Positions 1-7,550 of a DNA stretch of 37,420 nucleotides are shown here, in pieces. The notes beneath the pieces were generated by a model. It did not search any database. It was not told where the DNA came from and saw only the letters and a program-made list of their open reading frames with translations. The stretch comes from an uncultured Eubacteriales bacterium. GTDB lineage: Bacteria; Bacillota; Clostridia; Saccharofermentanales; Saccharofermentanaceae. The position numbers were made by a program, and so were the translations under genes. The stretch is from assembly GCA_900317035.1 (NCBI GenBank), contig ONFC01000002.1:1-37420 (forward strand), in the 5' to 3' direction. How positions within the stretch are numbered: position 1 is the first letter of the stretch; every line of letters begins with the position of its first letter.

Positions 1-24
1 CGCCCAAATATCAAGAAACTCGTA

Positions 25-53
25 TTGACATTATCATATATAAGGAATATATT
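25..53 (+). promoter_or_regulatory. sigma-A type promoter of the fab operon
   Basis: TTGACA at 25-30 and TATATT at 48-53 are separated by exactly 17 bases, a near-consensus housekeeping promoter. Transcription would begin near base 60, giving a leader of about 30 bases before fabH. The upstream gene lies outside the window, so I cannot say whether this is the only promoter of the operon. Confidence 0.75.
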
Positions 54-66
54 TTGAATGTAAAAT

Positions 67-83
67 AGTTTGAAAGGCAAAGT
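67..83. promoter_or_regulatory. possible FabT-like operator in the fab leader
   Basis: AGTTTGAAAGGCAAAGT contains the dyad TTTG-5-CAAA directly downstream of the predicted transcription start and overlapping the fabH ribosome binding site (AAAGG). It resembles the TTTGA..TCAAA dyads bound by the MarR-family repressor FabT in streptococci, recalled from memory and not aligned. No fabT gene is in the window. The dyad is short and AT-rich, so chance is a real alternative. Confidence 0.3.
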
Positions 84-88
84 AATTT

Positions 89-1099
89 ATGAGCAACACA
101 AATTCATCCACTGAAATGACTAGAGGTTTCGGCCGGGTGATTGGTATTGGCAGCTATCTGCCTGATAGAATTATGACGAACGACGATCTGGCGAAGATCG
201 TTGATACGAACGATGCATGGATCACCGAGCGCACCGGTATCAAGGAGCGCCACATCTCCGATCCGGAAAAGGATACATCCGAGAGCATGGCAATCGAGGC
301 GGCGAAGCGCGCTGTCGCAGATGCCGGCATCGACCCGATGGAGATCGGACTGATCATCGTGGCATCCACAACGCCAAATGTACTTTTCCCGGTACTGAGT
401 GCGAGCGTTCAGGCAGCGGTCGATGCGGATAACGCCATGTGTTTCGATACGAACGCGGCGTGCCCGGGATTCCTGACCGCTTTTGTTACTGCCCAGAACT
501 ATCTTCGTTCCGGCATGGTGAAAACAGCACTGGTCATCGGAACAGAGAACCTCAGCAACTATATGGATTTCACGGACAGAGGCACCTGCATCCTCTTTGG
601 CGACGGAGCCGGAGCCTGTGTGATCACGTCCGATGAGACGCTCCAATACGATGCGATCATGCGCGCAGCCGGAAAACGCGGCGAGTGCATGCACTGCGAG
701 TCCTATATGCAGAAAGGGAAAGAGAAGACTCCTGAGTTCTTAAAGTCCAACTACATTCAGATGGACGGCCAGACAGTCTTTAAGTTTGCGGTCACGGAAG
801 TGCCGAAGATCATCGAGGATCTTCTCGGGAAGACCGGCACGGATCCGGATGAGATCGACTACTATATCCTGCACCAGGCGAATCGCCGCATCATCGAGTC
901 GGTGGCCAAGCGCCTGAAGCAGCCGATCGAGAAGTTTCCGATGAACATCGAAAAGACAGGTAACACATCTTCGGCGAGTATCCCGATCCTTCTTGATGAG
1001 ATGAAGAAGCAGGGCCTGCTCGGTGAAGGAAAGAAGAAGGTCGTTATGTCCAGCTTCGGCGCCGGCCTTCTCTGGGGCGCAGTACAGACAGAGATCTGA
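89..1099 (+). CDS. fabH: 3-oxoacyl-ACP synthase III (KAS III)
   Basis: FabH condenses a short acyl-CoA with malonyl-ACP and so starts type II fatty acid synthesis in the cytoplasm. The 336-residue protein has normal family length and the full catalytic triad: Cys125 in TNAACPGF, His262 in LHQANRR and Asn292 in GNTSSASIP. The glycine-rich FGDGAGA segment is at about 170-176. ATG at 89 follows AAAGG by 11 bases. It is the first gene of a six-gene fab operon driven by the promoter at 25-53. The gap to fabK is 87 bases and holds a hairpin but no terminator, so fabK is probably cotranscribed. Confidence 0.97.
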   Translation: MSNTNSSTEMTRGFGRVIGIGSYLPDRIMTNDDLAKIVDTNDAWITERTGIKERHISDPEKDTSESMAIEAAKRAVADAGIDPMEIGLIIVASTTPNVLFPVLSASVQAAVDADNAMCFDTNAACPGFLTAFVTAQNYLRSGMVKTALVIGTENLSNYMDFTDRGTCILFGDGAGACVITSDETLQYDAIMRAAGKRGECMHCESYMQKGKEKTPEFLKSNYIQMDGQTVFKFAVTEVPKIIEDLLGKTGTDPDEIDYYILHQANRRIIESVAKRLKQPIEKFPMNIEKTGNTSSASIPILLDEMKKQGLLGEGKKKVVMSSFGAGLLWGAVQTEI

Positions 1100-1111
1100 T
1101 TCATATACGGC

Positions 1112-1119
1112 AAAAGCAC
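1112..1119 (+). repeat. dispersed 8-base word AAAAGCAC (intergenic copy)
   Basis: One of 19 copies of AAAAGCAC/GTGCTTTT counted in the window. This one lies 13 bases after the fabH stop codon, outside any gene, so codon use cannot explain it. The full list is given in the findings. Confidence 0.6.
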
Positions 1120-1151
1120 CCGCAGGTTTTTATGAGTGCGTGAATAGAAAA

Positions 1152-1169
1152 GCCGCGGACCCACGCGGC
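1152..1169 (+). other. hairpin between fabH and fabK
   Basis: GCCGCG and CGCGGC form a perfect 6-bp GC-only stem around a 6-base loop, ending a few bases before the fabK ribosome binding site (AAGGAG at 1173-1178). No T-run follows, so it is not a standard terminator. It may affect mRNA stability or fabK translation, which is inference. Confidence 0.45.
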
Positions 1170-1186
1170 ATTAAGGAGATCATGAA

Positions 1187-2116
1187 ATGAGAACGAGACT
1201 TACAGAACTTCTGAACATCGAATACCCGATCATGCAGGGCGGCATGGCCTGGGTCGCAGATTACCATCTCGCGGCTGCAGTAAGTAATGCCGGTGGCCTG
1301 GGTATCATCGGTTCCGGCGGAGCGGATGCGGACTGGGTAAGAAACCAGGTCAAGTGCTGCCGTGAACTGACAGACAAGCCTTTCGGCGTAAATGTTATGC
1401 TGATGAACCCGCATGCTCCGGAGATCGCAGATGTCCTGGCAGAAGAGAAAGTCGCAGTAATCACCACCGGAGCCGGTTCTCCGGAAAGATATCTTAAGAA
1501 GTGGCAGGAAGCCGGCATCAAGATCATTCCGGTCGTTGCTTCTGTCGGTCTTGCAAAGAGAATGGAAAAGCTCGGCGTCGACGCAGTTGTTGCCGAGGGT
1601 ACCGAGTCCGGCGGACATATCGGTGAACTGACCACCATGACACTGGTACCGCAGGTCGTGGATGCGCTCTCCATTCCGGTCGTTGCCGCAGGCGGTATCG
1701 CAGACGGAAGAGGAATCGCGGCAGCATTCATGCTGGGCGCTGAGGGCGTACAGTGCGGCACCTGCTTCATCCCATGCGAAGAGACGAATATTCATCAGAA
1801 CTATAAGGACCTTGTCATTAAGGCCAGCGACATCGATACCAAGGTCACGGGAAGATCGACCGGCCATCCGGTAAGAACGATCAGAAACCAGCTGACCAAG
1901 CTCTATCTGAAGATGGAAGCGGACGGCGCGACTCTGGATGAGCTCGAGCAGCTCTCCCTCGGATCCCTGCGAAAAGCTGTCCTCGATGGTGACAAGGACA
2001 TGGGCTCCTTCATGGCGGGCCAGATCTCCGGTCTCCTGAAAGAACAGGTAACAGTAAAAGAAAGAATCGTATCCATGATGGATCAGGCAGAATCACTCTT
2101 AGGAGGTAAAAAGTAA
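1187..2116 (+). CDS. fabK: enoyl-ACP reductase II (FMN-dependent)
   Basis: FabK performs the last reduction of each elongation cycle using FMN and NAD(P)H. It replaces FabI in many Firmicutes and is insensitive to triclosan. The 309-residue protein shows the nitronate-monooxygenase-like TIM barrel signature: MQGGMAW at 16-22, GGLGIIG at 36-42, the catalytic-region His144 in ESGGHIGE, and the FMN phosphate-binding AAGGIADG near 167-174. ATG at 1187 follows AAGGAG. The stop codon overlaps the fabD start by one base (TAATG), indicating translational coupling. No fabI is visible, so this is likely the main enoyl reductase of the operon. Confidence 0.96.
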   Translation: MRTRLTELLNIEYPIMQGGMAWVADYHLAAAVSNAGGLGIIGSGGADADWVRNQVKCCRELTDKPFGVNVMLMNPHAPEIADVLAEEKVAVITTGAGSPERYLKKWQEAGIKIIPVVASVGLAKRMEKLGVDAVVAEGTESGGHIGELTTMTLVPQVVDALSIPVVAAGGIADGRGIAAAFMLGAEGVQCGTCFIPCEETNIHQNYKDLVIKASDIDTKVTGRSTGHPVRTIRNQLTKLYLKMEADGATLDELEQLSLGSLRKAVLDGDKDMGSFMAGQISGLLKEQVTVKERIVSMMDQAESLLGGKK

Positions 2117-3051
2117 TGAAAATCGCATTTATGTACCAGGGCCAGGGCGCCCAGAAAAACGGAATGATGCAGGATTTCTACGAGCAGTGTGCAGAGGCAA
2201 GAGACCTTTTTAACAAGGCTTCCTCGATCAGCGGCTACGATATTCCGGATCTTTGCTTCCACGAAAAGGAAGAGCTGAACCAGACCAAGTACACACAGGT
2301 CTGCCTTCTGACAGCATGCATGGCAGCGACAGAAACTCTCCGTGCAGAGGGTGTCGAGCCGGATGCAACATGTGGTCTTTCTCTTGGAGAATATACAGCA
2401 CTGGTAGCTTCCGGTGCCATGTCTTTTGAAGATGCGATCAAGCTTGTCACTGAAAGAGGCAAGATCATGGAAGAAGCAGCTCCGGATATCGGCGGCATGA
2501 GCGCTGTCATTGGCATGGGTGAAGAAGATCTCCGTGCTGCGATCGAGGGCATCGACGGCGTGTATGTCGCAAACTTCAACTGCCCCGGCCAGATCGTTAT
2601 CACCGGATATAAAGAAGCTGTTGAGAAAGCAGGCGAAGTCCTGAAAGAAAAGGGCGCGAAGAGAGTTATTCCGCTGAAGTGCAGCGGCCCGTTCCACTCC
2701 CCGATCATGAAGCCGGCCGGTGAGAAGCTCCGCTCCTACATCGATGAAGTTGAGTTTTCTGATCTGAAGGTTCCGTACGCGGCAAACCTCACCGGCGATC
2801 TCGTCAGTGATTCTAAAGAGATCCCGGAACTTCTTGAAAAACAGGTCAGCGGATCTGTCCGTATGCAGCAGGATATCGAAGCTCTGGCTAAATCCGGCGT
2901 CGATACATTTATCGAGATCGGACCGGGTAAGACTATCTCCGGTTTTGAAAAGAAGACACTGTCTGACGTAGAGATCTTAAACGTCGAGACACTCGAAGAT
3001 GTAAAGGCTGTAGCTGCACGCATCAAGGAAAAGGCGGAGGAACAGGCATGA
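2116..3051 (+). CDS. fabD: malonyl-CoA:ACP transacylase
   Basis: FabD transfers malonyl groups from CoA to acyl carrier protein. The 311-residue protein has QGQGAQ at 8-13, the nucleophile Ser89 in GLSLGEY and His194 in GPFHSPIM. The elbow reads GLSLGE instead of the more common GHSLGE, a variant I regard as normal in Clostridia. AGGAGG at 2101-2106 precedes the ATG, which overlaps the fabK stop by one base. The 3' end overlaps fabG by the ATGA motif. The usual neighbour acpP is absent from this operon. Confidence 0.97.
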   Translation: MKIAFMYQGQGAQKNGMMQDFYEQCAEARDLFNKASSISGYDIPDLCFHEKEELNQTKYTQVCLLTACMAATETLRAEGVEPDATCGLSLGEYTALVASGAMSFEDAIKLVTERGKIMEEAAPDIGGMSAVIGMGEEDLRAAIEGIDGVYVANFNCPGQIVITGYKEAVEKAGEVLKEKGAKRVIPLKCSGPFHSPIMKPAGEKLRSYIDEVEFSDLKVPYAANLTGDLVSDSKEIPELLEKQVSGSVRMQQDIEALAKSGVDTFIEIGPGKTISGFEKKTLSDVEILNVETLEDVKAVAARIKEKAEEQA

Positions 3052-3782
3052 GCAAGACTGCGATCGTAACCGGAGGATCCCGCGGTATTGGCCGTGCGAC
3101 CGCCATCGAACTTAGTAAAATGGGCATGAACGTGGCGGTGATCTTCCACGGAAATCAGGAAAAAGCGGACGAGACCGTCGCAGCTTGTAAAGCGAATGGC
3201 GTCGAGGCGATCGCCATCAAGTGCGACGTCAAGGTCATGGCCGAGGTCCAGATCGCGATCGAGAATGTGATGGAGACTTTCGGTTCCGTAGATGTTCTGG
3301 TAAATAACGCCGGCGTGACAAAGGACGGACTCCTTCTCCGCATGAGTGAAGAGGACTTCGATGCGGTCGTCGATACGAACCTCAAGGGATGTTTCCTCTT
3401 CAGCAAGGCCTGCGCGGCGATCATGATGAAGCAGAGATCCGGAAAGATCATCAACATCGCTTCGATCGTCGGCCTTCAGGGAAATGCCGGTCAGGCGAAC
3501 TATGCCGCTTCCAAGGCCGGTATCATCGGCTTTACGAAGTCTCTGGCAAAAGAACTCGGCTCCCGCGGTATTACTGTGAACGCGGTAGCACCGGGCTTTG
3601 TTGAGACAGATATGACCGATGTGCTGAGCGATAAGGTGAAGGAAGCATTCCTTAATATGGTTCCTCTGAAGCGCACCGCAAAGCCGGAAGACATCGCCAA
3701 TGCGATCGGATTCCTCGCTTCGGAAAAAGCAGATTATATTACAGGACAGGTACTGACCGTCGATGGCGGAATGTGCATGTAA
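3048..3782 (+). CDS. fabG: 3-oxoacyl-ACP reductase
   Basis: FabG is the NADPH-dependent short-chain dehydrogenase that reduces 3-oxoacyl-ACP. The 244-residue protein carries the cofactor motif GGSRGIG at 9-15, NNAG at 86-89, and the catalytic Ser139, Tyr152 and Lys156 (YAASK). It ends in the usual GQVLTVDGGM. The ATG overlaps the fabD stop (ATGA). A 72-base gap without a terminator separates it from fabF. Confidence 0.97.
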   Translation: MSKTAIVTGGSRGIGRATAIELSKMGMNVAVIFHGNQEKADETVAACKANGVEAIAIKCDVKVMAEVQIAIENVMETFGSVDVLVNNAGVTKDGLLLRMSEEDFDAVVDTNLKGCFLFSKACAAIMMKQRSGKIINIASIVGLQGNAGQANYAASKAGIIGFTKSLAKELGSRGITVNAVAPGFVETDMTDVLSDKVKEAFLNMVPLKRTAKPEDIANAIGFLASEKADYITGQVLTVDGGMCM

Positions 3783-3854
3783 TAGTGAGAGTTAGCGCGG
3801 CCGTGAAAGGCCTGTGCTCCCGATAAAACCTGAAACAAAGGAAGGTAAAGAAAC

Positions 3855-5090
3855 ATGAGAAGAGTTGTAGTAACAGGAATGGGTGCGGTCACACCGCTGG
3901 GTAACACCGTCGAGGAATTCTGGTCGAATATCAAGGCCGGCAAAGTCGGTATCGGACCGATCACGAAGTTCGATGTAACGGACTACAGAGCCAAGGTCGC
4001 CGGTGAAGTAAAGGACTTCAAGGCAGATGAATACATGGACTTTAAGACGGCCAAGAGAATGGAGCTTTTCTCCCAGTATGCGGCAGCTTCCGCTCTGATG
4101 GCTGTTAAGGATTCCGGCATCGATATCGAGAAGGAAGATGCTTACCGCTGTGGCGTTATCGTCGGTTCCGGCGTCGGTTCCATGCAGGCGACCGAGCGTG
4201 AACACAAGAGACTTCTGGACTTCGGACCGAACAAGATCGGACCTCTCTATATTCCTCTCATGATCTCCAATATGGCAGCAGGTAACATCGCGATCGTTAC
4301 CGGCTTCAAGGGTAAGAATATCGATGTTGTTACCGCGTGTGCTTCCGGTACGAACTCCATCGGTGAGGCATACAGAAGCATCCAGCACAATGAGGCGGAT
4401 GTGATCCTTGCCGGCGGTACTGAGGCGGCGATCTGCCCGATGGGCGTTGCCGGTTTCTGTGCGCTAAAAGCACTTTCCTTCAACGAGGATCCGATGAAGG
4501 CGTCGATCCCGTTTGATAAGAATAGAGATGGCTTCGTTCTCGGTGAGGGCGCAGGCGTTCTCGTTCTCGAAGAGTATGAGCACGCGAAGGCCAGAGGTGC
4601 GAAGATCTATGCCGAGATGGTCGGCTACGGCGCTTCCTGCGATGCATATCACATCACATCTCCGGAGGAGTCCGGTATCGGTGCGGCGCATGCCATGATG
4701 GCAGCGATCGCAGATGCAGGCATCGAGCCTTCTGAGATCGACTATATCAACGCTCATGGCACATCCACCCACCACAATGACCTCTTCGAGACCCGTGCGA
4801 TCAAGACAGCGCTCGGAGATAGTGCGAAGGATGTAAAGATCAATTCCACCAAGTCCATGACCGGACACCTTCTCGGTGCAGCCGGTGCAATCGAGGCGAT
4901 CGTTCTTGCGAAGTCCGTTCAGGAAGGCTTTATCCACCAGACCATGGGCTCTTCTGAGACCGAGGATGAGATGGATCTGAACTACTGCTTTGGCAGATCC
5001 TATGAGCAGGATGTAAAATATGCGATGAGCAACTCGCTCGGTTTTGGCGGACACAATGCTTCCATCATCATGAAGCATTTCGAAGAGTAA
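3855..5090 (+). CDS. fabF: 3-oxoacyl-ACP synthase II (KAS II)
   Basis: FabF carries out the elongating condensations with malonyl-ACP. The 411-residue protein has the elongating-KAS triad Cys162 (TACASGTNS), His301 (NAHGTSTHHND) and His338 (MTGHLLGAAGA), and the C-terminal GFGGHNAS loop. AAGGAAGGTAAAG precedes the ATG. A copy of the AAAAGCAC word falls at 4466-4473 in an Ala-Leu-Lys-Ala-Leu stretch, where Lys is AAA although the gene mostly uses AAG. FabB is not seen. Confidence 0.97.
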   Translation: MRRVVVTGMGAVTPLGNTVEEFWSNIKAGKVGIGPITKFDVTDYRAKVAGEVKDFKADEYMDFKTAKRMELFSQYAAASALMAVKDSGIDIEKEDAYRCGVIVGSGVGSMQATEREHKRLLDFGPNKIGPLYIPLMISNMAAGNIAIVTGFKGKNIDVVTACASGTNSIGEAYRSIQHNEADVILAGGTEAAICPMGVAGFCALKALSFNEDPMKASIPFDKNRDGFVLGEGAGVLVLEEYEHAKARGAKIYAEMVGYGASCDAYHITSPEESGIGAAHAMMAAIADAGIEPSEIDYINAHGTSTHHNDLFETRAIKTALGDSAKDVKINSTKSMTGHLLGAAGAIEAIVLAKSVQEGFIHQTMGSSETEDEMDLNYCFGRSYEQDVKYAMSNSLGFGGHNASIIMKHFEE

Positions 5091-5105
5091 TACGAGGTTA
5101 ATACT

Positions 5106-5549
5106 ATGGCAAAAGCACTTACCACAAGAGAGATCATGGATATTCTTCCGCATCGTTCCCCGTTCTTACTGGTGGATGCGATCGAGGATTATAAAGAAGG
5201 AGAGTATGCCATCGGCAGAAAATGCATCACCTACGATGAGCCTTATTTCCAGGGCCATTTCCCGGAGATGCCGATCATGCCCGGTGTCCTTCAGGTGGAA
5301 GCGCTTGCACAGACCGGTGCGGTCGCGATCCTCTGCAAGGAAGAGTTCAAAGGCCGCATCGCAGTGTTTGCCGGCATCGATAAGTGTAAGTTCAAGCGTC
5401 CGGTAGTTCCGGGTGATGTCCTTACACTGAAGACAGAGATCACAGCTCTTCGTGGTCCGGTCGGTATGGGTCATGGCGTGGCATCTGTCGGTGATGAAGT
5501 GGCATGTGACTGCATCATCAAGTTTGCGATCCTGCCGAACAAAGAGTGA
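5106..5549 (+). CDS. fabZ: 3-hydroxyacyl-ACP dehydratase
   Basis: FabZ dehydrates 3-hydroxyacyl-ACP in a hotdog fold. The 147-residue protein shows LPHRSPFLLVD at 14-24, the catalytic His51 in QGHFPEMPIMPG and Glu65 in VEALAQ. It is the last gene of the operon, 15 bases after fabF and about 70 bases before a strong terminator. The AAAAGCAC word occupies codons 3-5 (5111-5118). The acetyl-CoA carboxylase genes that often flank fabZ in Firmicutes are not here. Confidence 0.96.
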   Translation: MAKALTTREIMDILPHRSPFLLVDAIEDYKEGEYAIGRKCITYDEPYFQGHFPEMPIMPGVLQVEALAQTGAVAILCKEEFKGRIAVFAGIDKCKFKRPVVPGDVLTLKTEITALRGPVGMGHGVASVGDEVACDCIIKFAILPNKE

Positions 5550-5618
5550 GAACTTAACCGGTTTCAATTATCAAATTATTTTACAAACTTCCTATATATA
5601 ATAATATGTATTATATAG

Positions 5619-5651
5619 AAAACGCGAAATCGAAAACGGTTTCGCGTTTTT
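5619..5651 (+). terminator. rho-independent terminator of the fab operon
   Basis: An 11-bp stem pairs 5619-5629 (ending ACGCGAAA) with 5640-5650 (TTTCGCGT...). The loop is 10 bases and the 3' arm runs into TTTTT. It ends the fab transcript. Confidence 0.88.
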
Positions 5652-5661
5652 ACGCCGTTAT

Positions 5662-5689
5662 TTGCACTTTTTGAGGATTCTGCTATCAT
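5662..5689 (+). promoter_or_regulatory. promoter of the 5721 gene
   Basis: TTGCAC at 5662-5667 and TATCAT at 5684-5689 are spaced by 16 bases. TGC just before the -10 box makes it an extended -10 promoter. The predicted start is near 5696, leaving a short leader with GAGGAGA before the ATG at 5721. Confidence 0.6.
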
Positions 5690-5720
5690 ATCGGTAGCAA
5701 AAAAGAAGAGGAGAGATGAC

Positions 5721-6380
5721 ATGCCGGATCCGAGTCTTGAAAAACCGAAACTGAATCTTAAAAAGATGGGATTCAAGAAATCTGTCATCCACCTGTGGAC
5801 ATACTATAAGTGGTGGGTGATCATTCCGGTGATCGTCATCGCCATCATCATCTCCTTTGTGAACTCTTATCTGAAAGCTACGAAAAAGGAATATCTGTCG
5901 ATCGCCTGCGTAAATGCCAGATACGAGTCCAATCATATCTTCGATGAATATGCCAAGTCGATCGGACAGACGATAAGTGTGGACTGCACCTATCATTTCC
6001 CGACGAATGAGGACTCATCCTATTTAAGCCAGGACATGACCAACAGTGTACAGAAGCTGGTGTCGCTGATGCAGAGTGAAGTGATCGATATTGTTGTTAC
6101 CAACTCCCGTGCGATCAAAGAATATGGGGAAGCGGGTGTCCGTGATCTTAGCGAAGTTCTTTCGAAAGAGCAGCTAGAGGATCTGGAAAACCGCGGAATA
6201 CTATTCTATCTGGAGCTCGAAGGCGGAAAGAGATTCCCGGCCGGGATCAATGTAACAGATATGGATTTCTTCTATCCGGCATATAACGGATCGGAAGAGA
6301 AGCACTACCTGATGCTCTCGAAGTTCTCTTCAAAAACAGAAGAAGAGAGACTCCTGATAGAGTATCTCTTCTTCTCCTGA
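5721..6380 (+). CDS. single-pass membrane-anchored protein of unknown function
   Basis: I do not recognise a named family. The 219-residue protein has a basic, probably cytoplasmic N-terminus (residues 1-33, many Lys) and one hydrophobic helix at about 34-52 (VIIPVIVIAIIISFV). The remaining ~165 residues would be extracellular, with no lipobox. The segment at about 105-125 (a serine-rich helix, then IDIVVTNSRAIKEYGEAG) vaguely resembles the way solute-binding-like domains describe a bound state, which is too weak to assign. It has its own promoter and converges on the DUF624 gene, 20 bases away. Confidence 0.75.
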   Translation: MPDPSLEKPKLNLKKMGFKKSVIHLWTYYKWWVIIPVIVIAIIISFVNSYLKATKKEYLSIACVNARYESNHIFDEYAKSIGQTISVDCTYHFPTNEDSSYLSQDMTNSVQKLVSLMQSEVIDIVVTNSRAIKEYGEAGVRDLSEVLSKEQLEDLENRGILFYLELEGGKRFPAGINVTDMDFFYPAYNGSEEKHYLMLSKFSSKTEEERLLIEYLFFS

Positions 6381-6400
6381 AATCTGATTAAGCTTTTCGA

Positions 6401-7306
6401 TCAATCCTCTTCGGACTCTTCTGAAGAGGATTCTTCATCTTCATCCTCTTCAGACTCTTCATCGTCATCATCAGAATCGTCTTCGTCATCCTCGTCAGAG
6501 TCTTCCGCCTCATCGGTGTCGTCTAACTCGTCCGGTTCATATTCCTCATCGTCTTCATCGTATTCTTCATCATCCTCATCGGAATCGGAGTCGCTGTCTT
6601 TATCTTTGTCATCGATATATTCGATCAGGTCGTCGTAGGACTCCTCATATGCGACGCCGCCTTTGGAGATCTTGATCTTCTTCAGGTCAAACGCCTTGTG
6701 AAGGAATACGGAACAGATATATACGCGCAGTGCAAGATTAAAGAAGATCTCGCATCCGACGACTCCGTAAAAAGTCTGGGGGAATGTGTTGACCAGGAGA
6801 GGAGTGAAGAGCCAGACCGCGATCAGCAGGATCGTGATCGGAATATGCTTGATGCTGAGAAGGATGGAGTTGATGATCGTATTCTTAAAAGAATTCTCGA
6901 AAACAGAGAGAAGTGCGAATCCGTACAGGAAGACCTGCACTACGATAAGGAGCATCGCCCATACAGGATACTGGAGCCAGTCAAGGCTGTTGCTGATCAG
7001 GTCGTCGCGGAAGTAGATGCCATATAGCTCAAATCCGAAAAGCCCTCCGAAAAGAAGTACGAGTATCCAAAGAAGCGTACCCTTTTTAAAACTGTTCTTG
7101 AATTCACGGAAATACTCGTGATAGACCATCGGGTCCTCGCCGGAGATGATCTTCAGACAGACACGGTAAAGAGCGCAGAGAGAAGGGCCGATGGTGATGA
7201 TCGGAATACATGTGAAGAAGAAGAGAAGATTAGCCCAGAATATATTAAAAAGGTTCGTCAGGAACCGCATTGCCGGGTTATTGGAATTGAAAGTAGATTC
7301 GTTCAT
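6401..7306 (-). CDS. DUF624/YesL-family membrane protein with acidic C-terminal tail
   Basis: The first ~215 residues fit the DUF624 (YesL) family: an N-terminal ..NPAMRFLTNLFNIFWANLLFFFTCIPIITIG-type start, the GPSLCALYRV segment and about five membrane helices. DUF624 genes are often found beside carbohydrate ABC transporters in Firmicutes, and here the gene is divergent from one. The biochemical role is unknown. The odd part is residues 232-301, about 70 residues made almost only of Asp, Glu and Ser, with no basic residue after the first four positions. The start at 7306 follows GAGGTG and an extended -10 promoter on the same strand. Confidence 0.85.
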   Translation of the reverse strand: MNESTFNSNNPAMRFLTNLFNIFWANLLFFFTCIPIITIGPSLCALYRVCLKIISGEDPMVYHEYFREFKNSFKKGTLLWILVLLFGGLFGFELYGIYFRDDLISNSLDWLQYPVWAMLLIVVQVFLYGFALLSVFENSFKNTIINSILLSIKHIPITILLIAVWLFTPLLVNTFPQTFYGVVGCEIFFNLALRVYICSVFLHKAFDLKKIKISKGGVAYEESYDDLIEYIDDKDKDSDSDSDEDDEEYDEDDEEYEPDELDDTDEAEDSDEDDEDDSDDDDEESEEDEDEESSSEESEED

Positions 7307-7323
7307 TATTCACACCTCGAAAG

Positions 7324-7339
7324 GGAGATTATATTCTCC
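7324..7339 (-). other. short hairpin in the DUF624 leader
   Basis: GGAGA and TCTCC pair around a 6-base AT loop in the predicted leader between the promoter at 7358-7366 and the start codon. It is too weak to be a terminator. I record it as a possible leader structure only. Confidence 0.25.
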
Positions 7340-7357
7340 GGGATTCAACACACAAAG

Positions 7358-7366
7358 ATTATACCA
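7358..7366 (-). promoter_or_regulatory. extended -10 promoter of the DUF624 gene
   Basis: On the minus strand the sequence reads TGGTATAAT, a perfect -10 box (plus-strand ATTATA at 7358-7363) preceded by the TG extension. No good -35 hexamer is present. Transcription would begin near 7351, about 45 bases before the start codon. Confidence 0.6.
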
Positions 7367-7389
7367 AGAAAGCAAAGAATTTGACATAA

Positions 7390-7401
7390 CGAAACGTTTC
7401 G
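7390..7401. promoter_or_regulatory. perfect palindromic operator in the divergent transporter region
   Basis: CGAAACGTTTCG is a perfect 12-bp palindrome with a central CG, the form typical of LacI-family (including CcpA-like) operators. It lies between the DUF624 and binding-protein genes, just after a TTGACA at 7381-7386. I could not find a well-placed -10 box for that hexamer; the best downstream candidate is TACAAT at 7437-7442. The regulator is not identified, and no LacI-family gene is in the window. Confidence 0.55.
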
Positions 7402-7550
7402 CCCTCGAAATAGCAATAAACGTCATCAAAACAGAGTACAATTCGCAAGAAATGTAAAGAAAGAAGTCGATGCAATGGTTATTATGTACCTGTAGTTACA
7501 AGAATCGGGCGAAATTTTCGTCGGAAATCTACAAATATCAGGAGGACGAT

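Noticed and set aside
1130-1867. 245-codon open frame antisense to fabK
   Set aside because: Same reason: fabK is well supported, and the antisense product has no recognisable motif.
5580-5607. TTTACA-16-TAATAT promoter-like sequence after fabZ
   Set aside because: It lies in an AT-rich run directly before the fab terminator, so any transcript would stop at once. Probably chance.
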